Shown one piece after another: positions 60,601 to 64,000 of a DNA stretch of 64,000 nt. Positions within the stretch are counted from its first letter, which is position 1. The number at the start of each line of letters is the position of its first letter. Under the pieces are notes generated by a model. It was not told where the DNA came from. It worked only from the letters and a program-made list of their open reading frames with translations, and did no database searches. Origin of the DNA: Branchiostoma belcheri (lineage: Eukaryota > Chordata > Leptocardii > Amphioxiformes > Branchiostomatidae); NCBI RefSeq assembly GCF_001625305.1, contig NW_017802392.1:1-64000 (forward strand), read 5' to 3'. Position numbers and translations under genes: made by a program.

Positions 60601-63600
60601 GACATCTCAAAACGTCAAGAGACACGACTTCAAAGACGGGATGCTTTCGCAGCCGACTGGTTGAAACAGCATTGAGTGAATTTCCTGGACTCGGGGTTTG
60701 ATTCCCCTCCTTTAAACGCCAGAAGATCCCCTGGTCTGCCGATCATCCTTTCGCAGAATCTTCACTTCAGTCCCGACGACAGGGTCCCCAGAAGACGACA
60801 GGAGCAGTTCAGCGTGACTCTATCTGACACCCAGGAAAATGAGTTCCAGGTTAATTCCGTCCACATGTGCAGCTAGCGGTCACCATATTTCCTTTGTCTG
60901 CAGTTCCTCGCACGCACTCATGTTGCTTGTGCCCACATCCCAAAGAGGACGGCTCCCGGTGAAGCGCGTAGCTTCGTTCGGCGACGGACAGCTCACGTTT
61001 GGCCTGCCCAGAACTGTACAACAAAGACACCAAGACCAAGGTACCAGAACATTCCGTCATCATTCCTCACATCTTCACATGGCCGCCGCATCGAACCGCG
61101 CCCCCAAACAGTGGGCGCTCTTGAAACATGAAACCATCAACAGCTTTGAAAACTGGCGTTCCAACCTTTTGTATGTCTTTAATATCCCTTGACCCCAACT
61201 TCTCCCCGTTCCTTGCCAATGGCTTCACGTGGCGAAAGAAGTCGGCGGGAGTGGAAAACCGAGGCCTCACCGCCGATGGAGAAGCGGTCCCGCAGGCTAA
61301 ACACCACACGGCCCCCCAGAAGGCGGCATCCCTGGAACTGATGCTGGGACGAATCGCAAATTTCTGTCCGGTGATATCAAGAAACAGGATTGTGAAGGCA
61401 AGTACGTCCTCAATGACATTTGGCAGACCATCCGCTTACACTTTGGCTTTCAATCGACCGGGGGCTATTTCTTGGACATTGCAAATATTAAACAAGAACC
61501 TAATGAGCGCCCTGAAGACTTATTTCAGCGCTTGACCGCAGCAGTCGAAGACAATCTCCTCGTCCCGGAGGGGGAAATAACACACCACGGTGACGGTCAC
61601 ATTACTGAGGAGGCTGTCACTCCGTCCCTGGAAAACTTCATCGTCCTCCTGTGGCTGAAGTTACTTCATCCAGCACTACCAGCCTTAGTCAAACAACGCT
61701 ATGGCTCGGAACTGCGTCACAAAACTCTAGCGTCTATAAAACCGGAACTCTCCTTGGCATTACAATCTCTCATGGACGAGCTCCAAACCACCGAAGACGT
61801 CAGAACCCTCCGTCTCAGCCAAGGTCGTGACCAGTACCGTAGTGACAACAATATTACTCTCGGTCACCACAGACCAGATCTCACAATAAAGTGTGCCCCA
61901 TCTGCTCTCAATCCAGTAAGCCACGAACCGACCACTTCCTCAGCGAGTGCCCGTACCTCCCAGACGCAGACAAACAGTATATGCAGCGAACCAGACGAAC
62001 CGAGCCACCAGAGGACCCTACCGCACCACATTGAACTCAATAACAGTCATCCCGGACGTCAACAGACACATTAGAACTTTAGTTACCTGACCATACCTGA
62101 TTGAACTCTACCAGACACTGTTATAGTTATGATTCACAGGACTCTTGCCGGCCATTTCTTGTTGAGTACCCTGTATTTTTTTTCTCTAGCCACTTATATT
62201 ATTTGTTACTCTCTTCAAGGCTTATTGTATGAAACGAGCCTCTTATATTATTTGTTACCCTGTTCAAGGTTGATATCAACCGAAGCACTAACTATATGAA
62301 ACTAATCTGTACCCTTTTTTGTACAATAGTGAATACACTAGATAGTCTTAACTCCTCATGCAAGGGGTCAGTATTATTCAACAGTTATCCAGTCATAACC
62401 CTTTTCGTGAATCCAGAGCCTATCTGTTTATAACTTGTTCTGTAGAGCTAGAATATTATTACTCCGTGAAGGAGGTCAGGACCTCCAGACGGAGTGTTGT
62501 GATCGGCTGATTTTTCATGTTCGCAGTCAAAACACTGGGTTCTCTTTGTGTAATTGGCACGCAATTTTATACGCCGTCTGCGGGCATTCCCGTGTTGATG
62601 CACGAATGTGTATTTTTGCCGTTGCTGCTTTCGCGGTCAATGTAATATTGCAGACGCACCCCTACAATTACGAGGCGAATTGGAATGGTCCAGAAAAACG
62701 CGTTGTTTGGAATAGCAGTGGGGGGGGTGGAACTTCATGCAGGTACGGGGTGGTTTTGATAAGTGGTTCCAGATGTTTTTGCCCATGGTTAAGAGATGGC
62801 AAGTTTTTTGGAAGATGTTCGCAGCCAAAACGCATTCTTCCGTACGTCGCATTTCTGTGTAATTTCGCATGTGGTGTGGCATTATGTCCGGGATGATGCA
62901 CGTCTTTTTATTTTTACCGTAGCTGTTTTGATATTGGAGTAACTGCTTATTTTTGAAACATCCCCATTTCTTTGAAATGTTTTCGTCCGTTTATGCAACT
63001 GTTACTAATTGCAGGGACTGCGCTAATGCCGACCAGTTGCGCTGTCCTGATACACCACGAATGTGCGAGTGTTCCCTGTAGACAGTCCCGGGAGTCATTT
63101 TTTTCGCACATTCCAGGAGCCAAACCAAAATACGTTCATGAACCGAGTCCAAAAAACCGAAACGTGAAAATCGGATGATCGGACCTGATGTACTTTTCTC
63201 TTTCTGTAGATTGTACACACAATACACACACATCTTTAGATAATCTGGCCATGGCAGGTTAAAAAATAGTAACCCTGAATCATACTAGATTAGCGTAAAT
63301 GCATGTTAATGCATTCAAAACAAGAAAAGAAATTGTTTCCGGGTATTAATCTCTTGAATCACGGCGCTGAATATTGACGCAAAAATATTTCGGGCATCGC
63401 GCGCCCTTCCCCGTTGTTTAGACTGTATGCAAATCCCGCGTCACGTGTAGGCATCTCGCATCTCTGATTGGTTGTTGCGTCTTAAGATGACTGAGCCGAC
63501 GCGCGTTTAAACAATTTTTCTTTGTTCGATTTATCACACTTCACAGAGAATTGTCGCCAATGGCTACTTCTTTTTGTTGCAATATATAATACTTCACGGA

Positions 63601-64000
63601 GAATTGTCGCCTATGGCTTCTTGTTGTTCGTTCAAGTAGCATAGTAAGGAAAGAAGAAAAGAAAAAGAAAACAAAAGTCACGCCACTGCCTGTGCCTGGC
63701 ATATATTATGTTAATGACTCAGTCCTAACACCGACTCCATGTTGTGACCATGCTGTTAATAAACACCTCCTAGCATCGGTTGGAATCTTTGCGTCCTGTC
63801 CACTTATTCGCACTCTTGGCCACTTAGTGGCTCTGTACATTTTTGTCTGAGATCACCACGTGCATACATGTATGTACTTAACTAGCAACACTTTCCCTGC
63901 CCACACAGCTCAGACAGCCTTTACGCTTAGACATGGCAACGTCTCCCTCCAGCCTTCTTCTGACCACCAACAGCAACACAAAAAAAATATCTTAGGTTCT
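24509..64000 (+). CDS. RNF213: RNF213-like giant AAA+ E3 ubiquitin ligase, N-terminal half, continues past the window
   Basis: Exons: 24509-24682, 25017-25152, 26535-26732, 27188-27387, 28071-28366, 28719-28978, 30256-30477, 30705-30915, 31052-31084, 31404-31453, 31788-32094, 32486-32584, 33014-33130, 37896-38094, 42363-42758, 43153-43751, 44154-44313, 44868-45085, 45679-45822, 51514-51693, 52189-52542, 52799-53229, 53737-53861, 54179-54256, 54912-55021, 55895-56030, 56673-56862, 57386-57629, 58121-58264, 58746-58854, 59489-59648, 60184-60352, then probably 63914 onward. Seen: matched splice phases throughout and collinear similarity to human RNF213 recalled from memory. Known: RNF213 is a cytosolic dynein-like AAA+ ubiquitin ligase that targets lipid droplets and intracellular pathogens, including bacterial LPS. 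The catalytic ATPase, RING and RZ finger are not in this window. Confidence 0.93.
25017..25152 (+). CDS. RNF213: Exon: low-complexity acidic/polar linker
   Basis: Acceptor GAAACAG, donor CA|GTGAGT, phase 1 to 2. It reads [16 protein letters not shown] onward and ends in a Lys/Glu/Gln run. This matches the long disordered, charged region between zinc ribbon and CBM20 domain in vertebrates, but is far shorter here. A GCAG acceptor cannot be told from sequence alone, so the first residue is uncertain. Confidence 0.72.
25563..26501. mobile_element. Mutator-like inverted-repeat element with 10-bp target duplication
   Basis: Arms of about 200 bases start GGGTTAATGGAAAAAGGAGT and are inverted at the right end. 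A perfect direct repeat GTGTATGGCC flanks it (25553-25562 and 26502-26511). Target duplications of 9-11 bases are typical of Mutator-like elements. AGTTTCTATGGGTACTTCG units are repeated inside. No transposase. It sits in the intron just before the first CBM20 exon. Confidence 0.78.
26535..26732 (+). CDS. RNF213: Exon: CBM20-like domain, first part
   Basis: Acceptor CTGTCCAG, donor CACG|GTAGGA, phase 2 to 2. [14 protein letters not shown], then [18 protein letters not shown] and LAVLEITR, align with the start of the carbohydrate-binding (CBM20) domain of human RNF213. A transposon target duplication ends only 23 bases before this exon. Confidence 0.93.
27188..27387 (+). CDS. RNF213: Exon: CBM20-like domain, second part
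   Basis: Acceptor TTTCTGCAG, donor GGAG|GTAAGT, phase 2 to 1. [22 protein letters not shown] and VNRCFKL match the human segment with IPYKYVIY, YEFIYKH and VNRCLFI. It closes the beta-sandwich domain. Confidence 0.95.
27762..28005 (+). mobile_element. tRNA-derived SINE
   Basis: A box GTGGTGTAATGGTCAGAG and B box GGGTTCGATCCCC at tRNA spacing, followed by GTTCTTGGGAAAGGCACTTT, a body motif shared with the SINE at 37290-37664. Pol III-type internal promoter. Confidence 0.8.
28071..28366 (+). CDS. RNF213: Exon: start of the helical N-arm
   Basis: Acceptor TTACTGTAG, donor AGAG|GTAATT, phase 1 to 0. Contains [17 protein letters not shown] and [13 protein letters not shown], the counterpart of the human YDIVYMKPHG... 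KGKQIAAALML region that follows CBM20. Predicted mainly helical. Confidence 0.93.
28719..28978 (+). CDS. RNF213: Exon: N-arm helices
   Basis: Acceptor GTGTACAG, donor GAA|GTAAGT, phase 0 to 2. [31 protein letters not shown] and [12 protein letters not shown] continue the helical arm. The human protein has LIVLFVVEKIELLLEG at this place. Confidence 0.93.
29230..30148 (+). mobile_element. TGCCTTCGAC-type element, copy P4
   Basis: Runs from TTGCCTTCGACAAGAAGGCT to GTCGAAGGCATGAGCCCTCC. Its last 250 bases match 752-1020. A variant subfamily of P1-P3, within an N-arm intron, ending about 108 bases before an exon. Non-coding. Confidence 0.72.
30256..30477 (+). CDS. RNF213: Exon: N-arm, LPVLHFL segment
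   Basis: Acceptor TTTCTTTAG, donor ATAG|GTGAGG, phase 2 to 2. [15 protein letters not shown] and [13 protein letters not shown] align with human WLGALPVLHCCMEL and WAALEGLSFSPFR, a strong anchor. Confidence 0.96.
30598..30645. repeat. (CATA)n microsatellite
   Basis: About a dozen ACAT units with one TGT interruption. Confidence 0.9.
30705..30915 (+). CDS. RNF213: Exon: N-arm helices
   Basis: Acceptor CTATGTAG, donor ACAG|GTTATA, phase 2 to 0. [18 protein letters not shown] and [16 protein letters not shown] are helical, and the place is that of human PLFRSWFSLLPLSHLVMYM. The frame stays open past the donor, so the exact end rests on the phase-0 match to the next exon. Confidence 0.85.
31052..31084 (+). 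CDS. RNF213: Microexon, 11 codons
   Basis: 33 nt, [11 protein letters not shown], between CCTTCGTCAG and GTG|GTAAGTG, phase 0 on both sides. Strong donor, weak pyrimidine tract. Skipping it would keep the frame, so it could be alternatively used. Supported by splice signals and phase only. Confidence 0.55.
31404..31453 (+). CDS. RNF213: Small exon: [12 protein letters not shown] helix
   Basis: 50 nt, acceptor CTGTATTCAG, donor AAAGG|GTGAGC, phase 0 to 2. Encodes one hydrophobic helix ([16 protein letters not shown]) in the N-arm. The phase-2 end is exactly what the next exon needs. Confidence 0.75.
31788..32094 (+). CDS. RNF213: Exon: N-arm helices
   Basis: Acceptor ACTGCTGCAG, donor TAAG|GTACTG, phase 2 to 0. 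[33 protein letters not shown] and [13 protein letters not shown] form a run of amphipathic helices. Confidence 0.92.
32243..32405. repeat. Minisatellite, about 43-base unit, four copies
   Basis: Unit reads ACTTTCATAACAGTTGTTAT and then TTCATAACAGTTAATATTTC, nearly perfect, within an intron. Confidence 0.85.
32486..32584 (+). CDS. RNF213: Exon: N-arm, 33 codons
   Basis: Acceptor CTTTCTTAG, donor TGCT|GTGAGT, phase 0 to 0. [20 protein letters not shown] followed by [13 protein letters not shown]. Its neighbourhood matches human WLREVFTKN...WKESLLGDMEWR. Confidence 0.88.
33014..33130 (+). CDS. RNF213: Exon: N-arm, 39 codons
   Basis: Acceptor TTACCCCAG, donor CAAG|GTACTC, phase 0 to 0. [12 protein letters not shown] and [18 protein letters not shown] correspond to the human segment ending FEKCIIEAVSSACQ. 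The following 4.8-kb intron is filled by nested elements. Confidence 0.9.
34388..34407. other. Assembly gap inside the LTR element
   Basis: Twenty Ns. The sequence before it (34001-34387) is repeated almost exactly at 34579-34970, so two LTRs with the same 3' internal end lie on either side. A haplotype or assembly duplication is likely. Confidence 0.8.
34835..36085 (-). CDS. Integrase region of the Ty3-like fossil, with CW-type zinc finger
   Basis: Shows an integrase core: [20 protein letters not shown] and [16 protein letters not shown] carry the D,D35E residues. An SH3-like C-terminal segment ([18 protein letters not shown]) follows. After an acidic linker comes [13 protein letters not shown] … EWYCYMNED … VCDAP, the pattern of a CW zinc finger, a histone H3K4-methyl reader in host proteins. 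Part of a broken element. Confidence 0.85.
   Translation of the reverse strand: MKGCGECAKRKAGSRKRRAPLVPSAPGYRWERVAMDFMGPLPETTRGNKHILVISDYMTKWVEAVASPNQEAKTVVRALIETWISRFGVPYQLHSDQGKNFDSQLVKTLCEELCISKSRTSAYHPEGDGMVERFNRTVCGILSMYVNDTHSDWDTRLQPALFAYRTSVHTSTGYTPFFLTYGEEARVPTDILWPVPRPQRPTSSSRYAQNVREELKLVYQRTRELLSTAHRRQKDVYDRKCHGEGFTVGDQVWLSVPAVPRGLTKKFFPRWKGPYRVVKRLSQVTYRIQRVGGRQRVVVHFNRLKKYCVSEPEDQGEPGPETEVADTEVAEAGELQGEAVQAEEPETPQDWVQCNSCDSWRKITAREAAGLDPEAEWYCYMNEDTTQNVCDAPAPPPTKKKTRSQRRVRPPDRLNI
37290..37664 (-). mobile_element. tRNA-derived SINE (reverse)
   Basis: On the minus strand: GGTGTAGTGGTACATCAC (A box), GTTCGATTCCGGGTCG (B box), then a body with CCCTTGGGAAAGGTACTTTA. About 375 bases, ending next to the LTR element. 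Confidence 0.82.
37896..38094 (+). CDS. RNF213: Exon: N-arm, [11 protein letters not shown] segment
   Basis: Acceptor TATATTTCAG, donor TTTG|GTAGGT, phase 0 to 1. [15 protein letters not shown] and LQHMLTW match human FGIVLSAVITKSWPR and LKHLLTL. Confidence 0.95.
38618..39745 (-). mobile_element. Hairpin-ended repeat, copy R4 (reverse)
   Basis: Reverse copy from AACAAGAAGCCATAGGCGAC to the hairpin end CTCCGTCCGGAGGTCCTGAC..CACGGAG. Very close to R5 (62455-63632) along its full 1.1 kb, including the doubled 53-base 3' unit. Confidence 0.78.
39911..40043. repeat. Tandem duplication, about 70-base unit
   Basis: GGAAATGCTCTGTGCAG…GTTAATCAAGTTAAATCCC…CAGCCAATCAGCAAGAA occurs twice in direct order. 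Confidence 0.8.
40651..41930. mobile_element. Nested inverted-repeat element, 1.3 kb
   Basis: TGTATTTTCTGTAATAAACTACGCAC at the left is inverted at the right (GTGCGTAGTTTGTTACAGAAAATACG). Open frames at 41124-41630 have no family I recognise and are probably fortuitous. Confidence 0.5.
42363..42758 (+). CDS. RNF213: Exon: N-arm, [13 protein letters not shown] segment
   Basis: Acceptor TTTTGTACAG, donor CCAG|GTGAGA, phase 1 to 1. [17 protein letters not shown] matches human GQLELIIKHKNQFLDIW, and [11 protein letters not shown] matches LDWRREELLLL. A Lys/Glu-rich insert sits between them ([12 protein letters not shown]). Confidence 0.96.
42861..43019 (+). other. Open stretch between exons, not joined to the gene
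   Basis: Follows an AG and could read in phase ([14 protein letters not shown] … [15 protein letters not shown]), ending in a stop. It has no donor and no counterpart in the vertebrate protein. Either an alternative 3'-terminal exon that would truncate the protein, or a fragment of an inserted gene. Confidence 0.3.
43153..43751 (+). CDS. RNF213: Exon: long N-arm/stalk exon (200 codons)
   Basis: Acceptor CTTATTGCAG, donor TTCG|GTATGT, phase 1 to 0. [10 protein letters not shown] parallels human [30 protein letters not shown] parallels human [38 protein letters not shown] parallels WIKDRVEQIKEYHHLHQA. The longest exon in the window and among the best conserved. Confidence 0.97.
44154..44313 (+). 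CDS. RNF213: Exon: stalk helices
   Basis: Acceptor CTTGTATAG, donor CATG|GTGTGT, phase 0 to 1. [19 protein letters not shown] and [15 protein letters not shown] match human NQELIQAKKLLQDI and LRKEFICWVREAL. Confidence 0.95.
44467..44688. repeat. MITE, copy N1 (TACTGTAAAT ends)
   Basis: Short inverted ends TACTGTAATTTAC / GTAGATTTACAGTA. Inner motif GCCGACTTTCTTTCTGCTGCACCTG is shared with 59280-59469. Confidence 0.65.
44868..45085 (+). CDS. RNF213: Exon: stalk, [11 protein letters not shown] core
   Basis: Acceptor CTTACAG, donor ACTG|GTCAGA (C at +3), phase 1 to 0. [18 protein letters not shown] is nearly identical to human [18 protein letters not shown], the most conserved stretch in this half of the protein. 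[15 protein letters not shown] matches LWKALDKDQYLPRKL. Confidence 0.98.
45263..45345. repeat. Interspersed repeat S, fragment
   Basis: TCTGAGAACCAACAAATCAATTGGTGTGGTC matches the end of the copy at 12311-12590. Confidence 0.5.
45679..45822 (+). CDS. RNF213: Exon: stalk, RNLEWLK segment
   Basis: Acceptor ACATTCCAG, donor TCTG|GTACGC, phase 0 to 0. [18 protein letters not shown] and [10 protein letters not shown] match human ARNLEWLKTVNESHGSVE and AINQRGIYVI. The 5.7-kb intron after it holds a tyrosine-recombinase retroelement. Confidence 0.98.
46422..47405 (+). CDS. Gag-like frame of the YR retroelement
   Basis: Lys/Glu-rich N-terminal helices ([17 protein letters not shown]), a middle region with [13 protein letters not shown], and a Cys/His-rich C-terminus ([14 protein letters not shown] … [12 protein letters not shown]) like the zinc fingers of DIRS-type gag proteins. 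Begins at the edge of repeat A1. Confidence 0.8.
   Translation: MRKMSAFQFEEWAKASKLIENTVKAMAKAELHEREALLCVTTEMLRDLDLSVGQYALLCRATRNLQTAAGATAGGAKPKKVTLDDLKSDQELTALLVQVEGADDLLTDATGQSKAAADDQSFYLNSGAPEKGEKPLLIPEFVDSFSQPENDHEVARDGNTSIILRTSRSRPKVETIKIPAWSAANAKIMAKLIQSNKLATKQDVEDYLAYTIKVSELLEVFDVPSVMLYDNQYRILQNRHGFRWGRDSEHLHSRFLRTRMAQSTRTQQRKPTPSRAKTAEGQEICLNFQNPGGCRRPSGTCQYAHVCITPGCGEPHPQCEHARRAKI
47412..49048 (+). CDS. Reverse transcriptase/RNase H region of the YR retroelement (fossil)
   Basis: Shows the DIRS-type [38 protein letters not shown], the YLDDFLIIG catalytic motif, and an RNase H tail ([35 protein letters not shown]). Not one continuous frame now. Confidence 0.85.
49070..50007 (+). CDS. 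Tyrosine recombinase region of the YR retroelement (fossil)
   Basis: An N-terminal SAM-like helical part ([20 protein letters not shown]) is followed by the catalytic part with [17 protein letters not shown] (H-x2-R) and [14 protein letters not shown] (the Tyr). This enzyme replaces an integrase in DIRS/Ngaro elements. Broken. Confidence 0.85.
50538..51249. other. No gene seen
   Basis: Intronic DNA with C/T-rich runs (CCTAGGCCCTCCCC, repeated three times near 50780-50870). Parts of 45830-45900 (CTTAGGGACTGTACGATATTTACCGGG) appear inverted at 50870-50915, possibly ends of an older element that hosted the YR insertion. Confidence 0.45.
51250..51465. repeat. Interspersed repeat S, copy 3
   Basis: AAGAAAGTCCTTATCTTCCTAGG, CCATCTATCAATTCAGTGG, AAACCAGCCTGGCATG and GAACTGACAAATTAAATTG follow the order of the copy at 12311-12590. 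Ends just before the EDDDDED exon. Confidence 0.6.
51514..51693 (+). CDS. RNF213: Exon: stalk with acidic patch
   Basis: Acceptor TTTCTTCAG, donor GGAG|GTCAGA, phase 0 to 0. An EDDDDED patch, then [20 protein letters not shown] matching human ELLNKLMLMSGKKDRNNTEV. Confidence 0.96.
52189..52542 (+). CDS. RNF213: Exon: stalk, [11 protein letters not shown] segment
   Basis: Acceptor TTATTTCAG, donor CCAG|GTCTGT, phase 0 to 0. [19 protein letters not shown] matches human [29 protein letters not shown] matches [23 protein letters not shown] matches FYTAEQLVYLSTEL. Confidence 0.97.
52680..52765 (+). other. Exon-like segment of uncertain use
   Basis: After a good acceptor (TTTAATTGCAG) it reads [20 protein letters not shown] in phase 0, but no in-phase consensus donor follows before the next exon, and the human protein joins its neighbours directly. 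A relic or alternative exon. Confidence 0.35.
52799..53229 (+). CDS. RNF213: Exon: stalk with UBA-like segment
   Basis: Acceptor TTTCTAAG after a T17 tract, donor AGA|GTGAGT, phase 0 to 2. [12 protein letters not shown] aligns with human ALTMLSFIKSNC. A Glu-rich linker follows, then [20 protein letters not shown] with [14 protein letters not shown], which reads as a UBA ubiquitin-binding three-helix motif. I recall no such motif in human RNF213 here. Ends with an acidic tail (NERDEEEM). Confidence 0.93.
53737..53861 (+). CDS. RNF213: Exon: stalk helix
   Basis: Acceptor ATTTCTAG, donor CACTG|GTTTGT, phase 2 to 1. [17 protein letters not shown] then [18 protein letters not shown], which aligns with human FLPDCLDLETLGHCLAHLAG. 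Confidence 0.93.
54179..54256 (+). CDS. RNF213: Exon: GKPNLVVC segment
   Basis: Acceptor TTTTCCTAG, donor CAAG|GTACTG, phase 1 to 1. [16 protein letters not shown] matches human CLPRGLQVGQPNLVVC. Confidence 0.96.
54912..55021 (+). CDS. RNF213: Exon: [14 protein letters not shown] segment
   Basis: Acceptor CATTTCCAG, donor AGAG|GTCAGG, phase 1 to 0. [20 protein letters not shown] matches human VYMQTPSQPLPTYDEVLLC. This is the entry to the first ATPase region. Confidence 0.97.
55326..55368. repeat. (AATG)n microsatellite
   Basis: Ten imperfect GAAT/AATG units in an intron. Confidence 0.85.
55895..56030 (+). CDS. RNF213: Exon: [13 protein letters not shown] segment
   Basis: Acceptor ATTACCAG, donor GCAG|GTGATG, phase 0 to 1. 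[10 protein letters not shown] and [13 protein letters not shown] match human ALLLRRCLTLG and YSLLFADQLSYEV, part of an ATPase-like alpha/beta fold. Confidence 0.96.
56085..56330 (+). mobile_element. Diverged tRNA-derived SINE
   Basis: GTGTGGTGTCGAATGGATGAG and GGTCATGGTTTTGATTCCTGG resemble degenerate A and B boxes, then GTTGTGTCCTTCAGAAGGCATTT in the body, like the SINE at 27762-28005 but older. Confidence 0.55.
56673..56862 (+). CDS. RNF213: Exon: ATPase-region segment
   Basis: Acceptor CCTGCTAG, donor AACG|GTAGAA, phase 1 to 2. [20 protein letters not shown] aligns with human YQLVMVCDGDWEHCYLPSAF, and [11 protein letters not shown] with EAIQAYLAGHY. Confidence 0.95.
57386..57629 (+). CDS. 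RNF213: Exon: degenerate P-loop of the first AAA module
   Basis: Acceptor TGTTTCAG, donor CTTG|GTAGGA, phase 2 to 0. [18 protein letters not shown] matches human [18 protein letters not shown], a Walker A-like loop whose first Gly is replaced. HLDISPLV matches HLDVTSSV, the place of a Walker B strand. In vertebrates the first AAA modules do not hydrolyse ATP; the same is inferred here. Confidence 0.97.
57953..58068 (+). pseudogene. Partial tandem copy of the next exon with its acceptor
   Basis: About 116 bases repeated head-to-tail with 58069-58184. The copy keeps a good acceptor (TTTGCAG at 58003) and the first 64 bases of the exon, reading [20 protein letters not shown], then stops matching with no donor in register. 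It looks like a small local duplication. If its acceptor were used the retained stretch would read on through the second acceptor region. Confidence 0.8.
58121..58264 (+). CDS. RNF213: Exon: [17 protein letters not shown] segment
   Basis: Acceptor GTTTGTAG, donor ACAG|GTGAAA, phase 0 to 0. [20 protein letters not shown] aligns with human VFLFKLLILQYLMDINGKMW, and DLYVVE with HLYIVE. The downstream, full-length copy of a partly duplicated exon. Confidence 0.95.
58746..58854 (+). CDS. RNF213: Exon: [11 protein letters not shown] segment
   Basis: Acceptor ATTCTACAG, donor CCAG|GTATGT, phase 0 to 1. [19 protein letters not shown] matches human FLDIFPKVTCRPPKEVIDM. Confidence 0.95.
59280..59469. 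repeat. MITE, copy N2
   Basis: TTCGCGGTCACTTCTGTACTGC, CACCGACTTTCTTTTGCTGCACCTG and a closing GTGATTTACAGTA match copy N1. It ends about 20 bases before an exon acceptor. Confidence 0.6.
59489..59648 (+). CDS. RNF213: Exon: RPYQYLRR segment
   Basis: Acceptor TCTGCTAG, donor CTCAG|GTAGTT, phase 1 to 2. [20 protein letters not shown] matches human [20 protein letters not shown], and [11 protein letters not shown] matches GTPEECLQHFL. Confidence 0.98.
60184..60352 (+). CDS. RNF213: Exon: FLNYQLRD/GFKKFVV segment
   Basis: Acceptor TGTGCAG, donor CAAG|GTAAGC, phase 2 to 0. [20 protein letters not shown] matches human [35 protein letters not shown] matches GFKKFVVTFMIFMAR. The last fully placed exon. 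The intron after it starts directly with an LTR-like element. Confidence 0.97.
60421..63831 (+). mobile_element. LTR-type element with gag-like region only (fossil), hosting R5
   Basis: Direct terminal repeats of 134-151 bases (CGCCACTGCCTGTGCCTGGC … CACTTAGTGGC) at 60421-60554 and 63681-63831, each with AATAAA inside (TTAATAAACACC). A gag-like region lies at about 61080-62074 ([17 protein letters not shown]; a C-x2-C…H-x4-C knuckle-like stretch near 61900). No pol similarity seen, so it may be a non-autonomous LTR element. Broken. Nested copy R5 lies inside. Confidence 0.75.
62455..63632 (+). mobile_element. Hairpin-ended repeat, copy R5, nested in the LTR-type element
   Basis: Complete copy from TTATTACTCCGTGAAGGAGG to GAATTGTCGCCTATGGC, 1.18 kb, very close to R4. 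The 3' end has the 53-base unit twice (…ACTTCACAGAGAATTGTCGCC, then …ACTTCACGGAGAATTGTCGCC). Non-coding. The youngest-looking pair of the family. Confidence 0.8.
63914..64000 (+). CDS. RNF213: Probable partial exon, cut by the window edge
   Basis: Acceptor CAGCTCAG at 63913 after a mixed pyrimidine stretch, phase 0 as the previous exon requires. The frame stays open to 64000 ([20 protein letters not shown]...). VSLQPSSD may answer to human PSLHTSDQ that follows FMIFMARDFA. A competing acceptor at 63908 gives a frame that stops at 63993. Weakly conserved, so only moderately sure. Confidence 0.45.

Noticed and set aside
62435-62896. 153-codon frame (also mirrored at 39305-39745)
   Set aside because: Both copies lie in repeat family R and the frame is not kept in R1-R3, so it is not a protein family.
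1-64000. CRISPR array, operon or prokaryotic signals
   Set aside because: Introns with matched phases, SINEs and retroelements show animal nuclear DNA. The tandem repeats lack the spacer pattern of CRISPR.

Overview
The window is animal nuclear DNA and most likely comes from a lancelet (Branchiostoma). Three things point there: one very large intron-rich gene of a chordate-type family, Death-domain exons, and a dense mix of tyrosine-recombinase, Penelope-like, Ty3-like, tRNA-SINE and inverted-repeat elements. The species call is inference. The window has two assembly gaps (10956-10996 and 34388-34407).

The only host gene I can support lies on the + strand. Thirty-two exons from 24509 to 60352, plus a probable partial exon at the right edge, encode the N-terminal half of an RNF213-like giant AAA+ E3 ubiquitin ligase, about 2150 residues. 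In order they give an N-terminal zinc ribbon, a CBM20-like beta domain, the long helical N-arm/stalk and the first, degenerate ATPase region. The catalytic AAA modules, the RING and the RZ finger must lie beyond 64000. I recalled the human protein from memory and the match is collinear from end to end. Every one of the 37 exons placed has an AG acceptor and a GT donor, and all consecutive splice phases agree.

Upstream, five exons (11499-16740) encode two Death domains, a short charged linker, an alpha/beta module that faintly resembles the TRADD N-domain, and a tail. All are bounded by phase-1 introns and the last joins the RNF213 zinc-ribbon exon in frame. This suggests a Death domain-Death domain-RNF213 fusion, the most interesting signal in the window. 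It would tie a ubiquitin ligase of cell-autonomous immunity to Death-domain signalling. The alternative is two neighbouring genes.

Region by region: 1-11500 is repeats (a TACCTTCGCC-type inverted-repeat family, a 3-kb hAT-like element with an 8-bp target duplication, a 2.1-kb TA-flanked element, and GA-rich low complexity around a gap). 11.5-16.7 kb holds the Death-domain exons, with two copies of a TACCTCCGGG-type element in their introns. 17-24.5 kb is a repeat-filled intron or intergenic stretch with a Penelope-like element, a LINE 3' end and two copies of a hairpin-ended repeat. 24.5-33.1 kb holds the zinc-ribbon, CBM20 and first helical exons. 33.8-37.8 kb is a nest of elements containing a broken Ty3-like element. 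38.4-42.1 kb is another element nest. 42.4-60.4 kb holds the rest of the N-arm and first ATPase exons, with a tyrosine-recombinase retroelement at 46.3-50.5 kb. 60.4-63.8 kb is a gag-bearing LTR-like element carrying a nested repeat.

No promoter, first exon or stop codon of the host gene could be placed. No CRISPR, rRNA or intact tRNA gene was seen.
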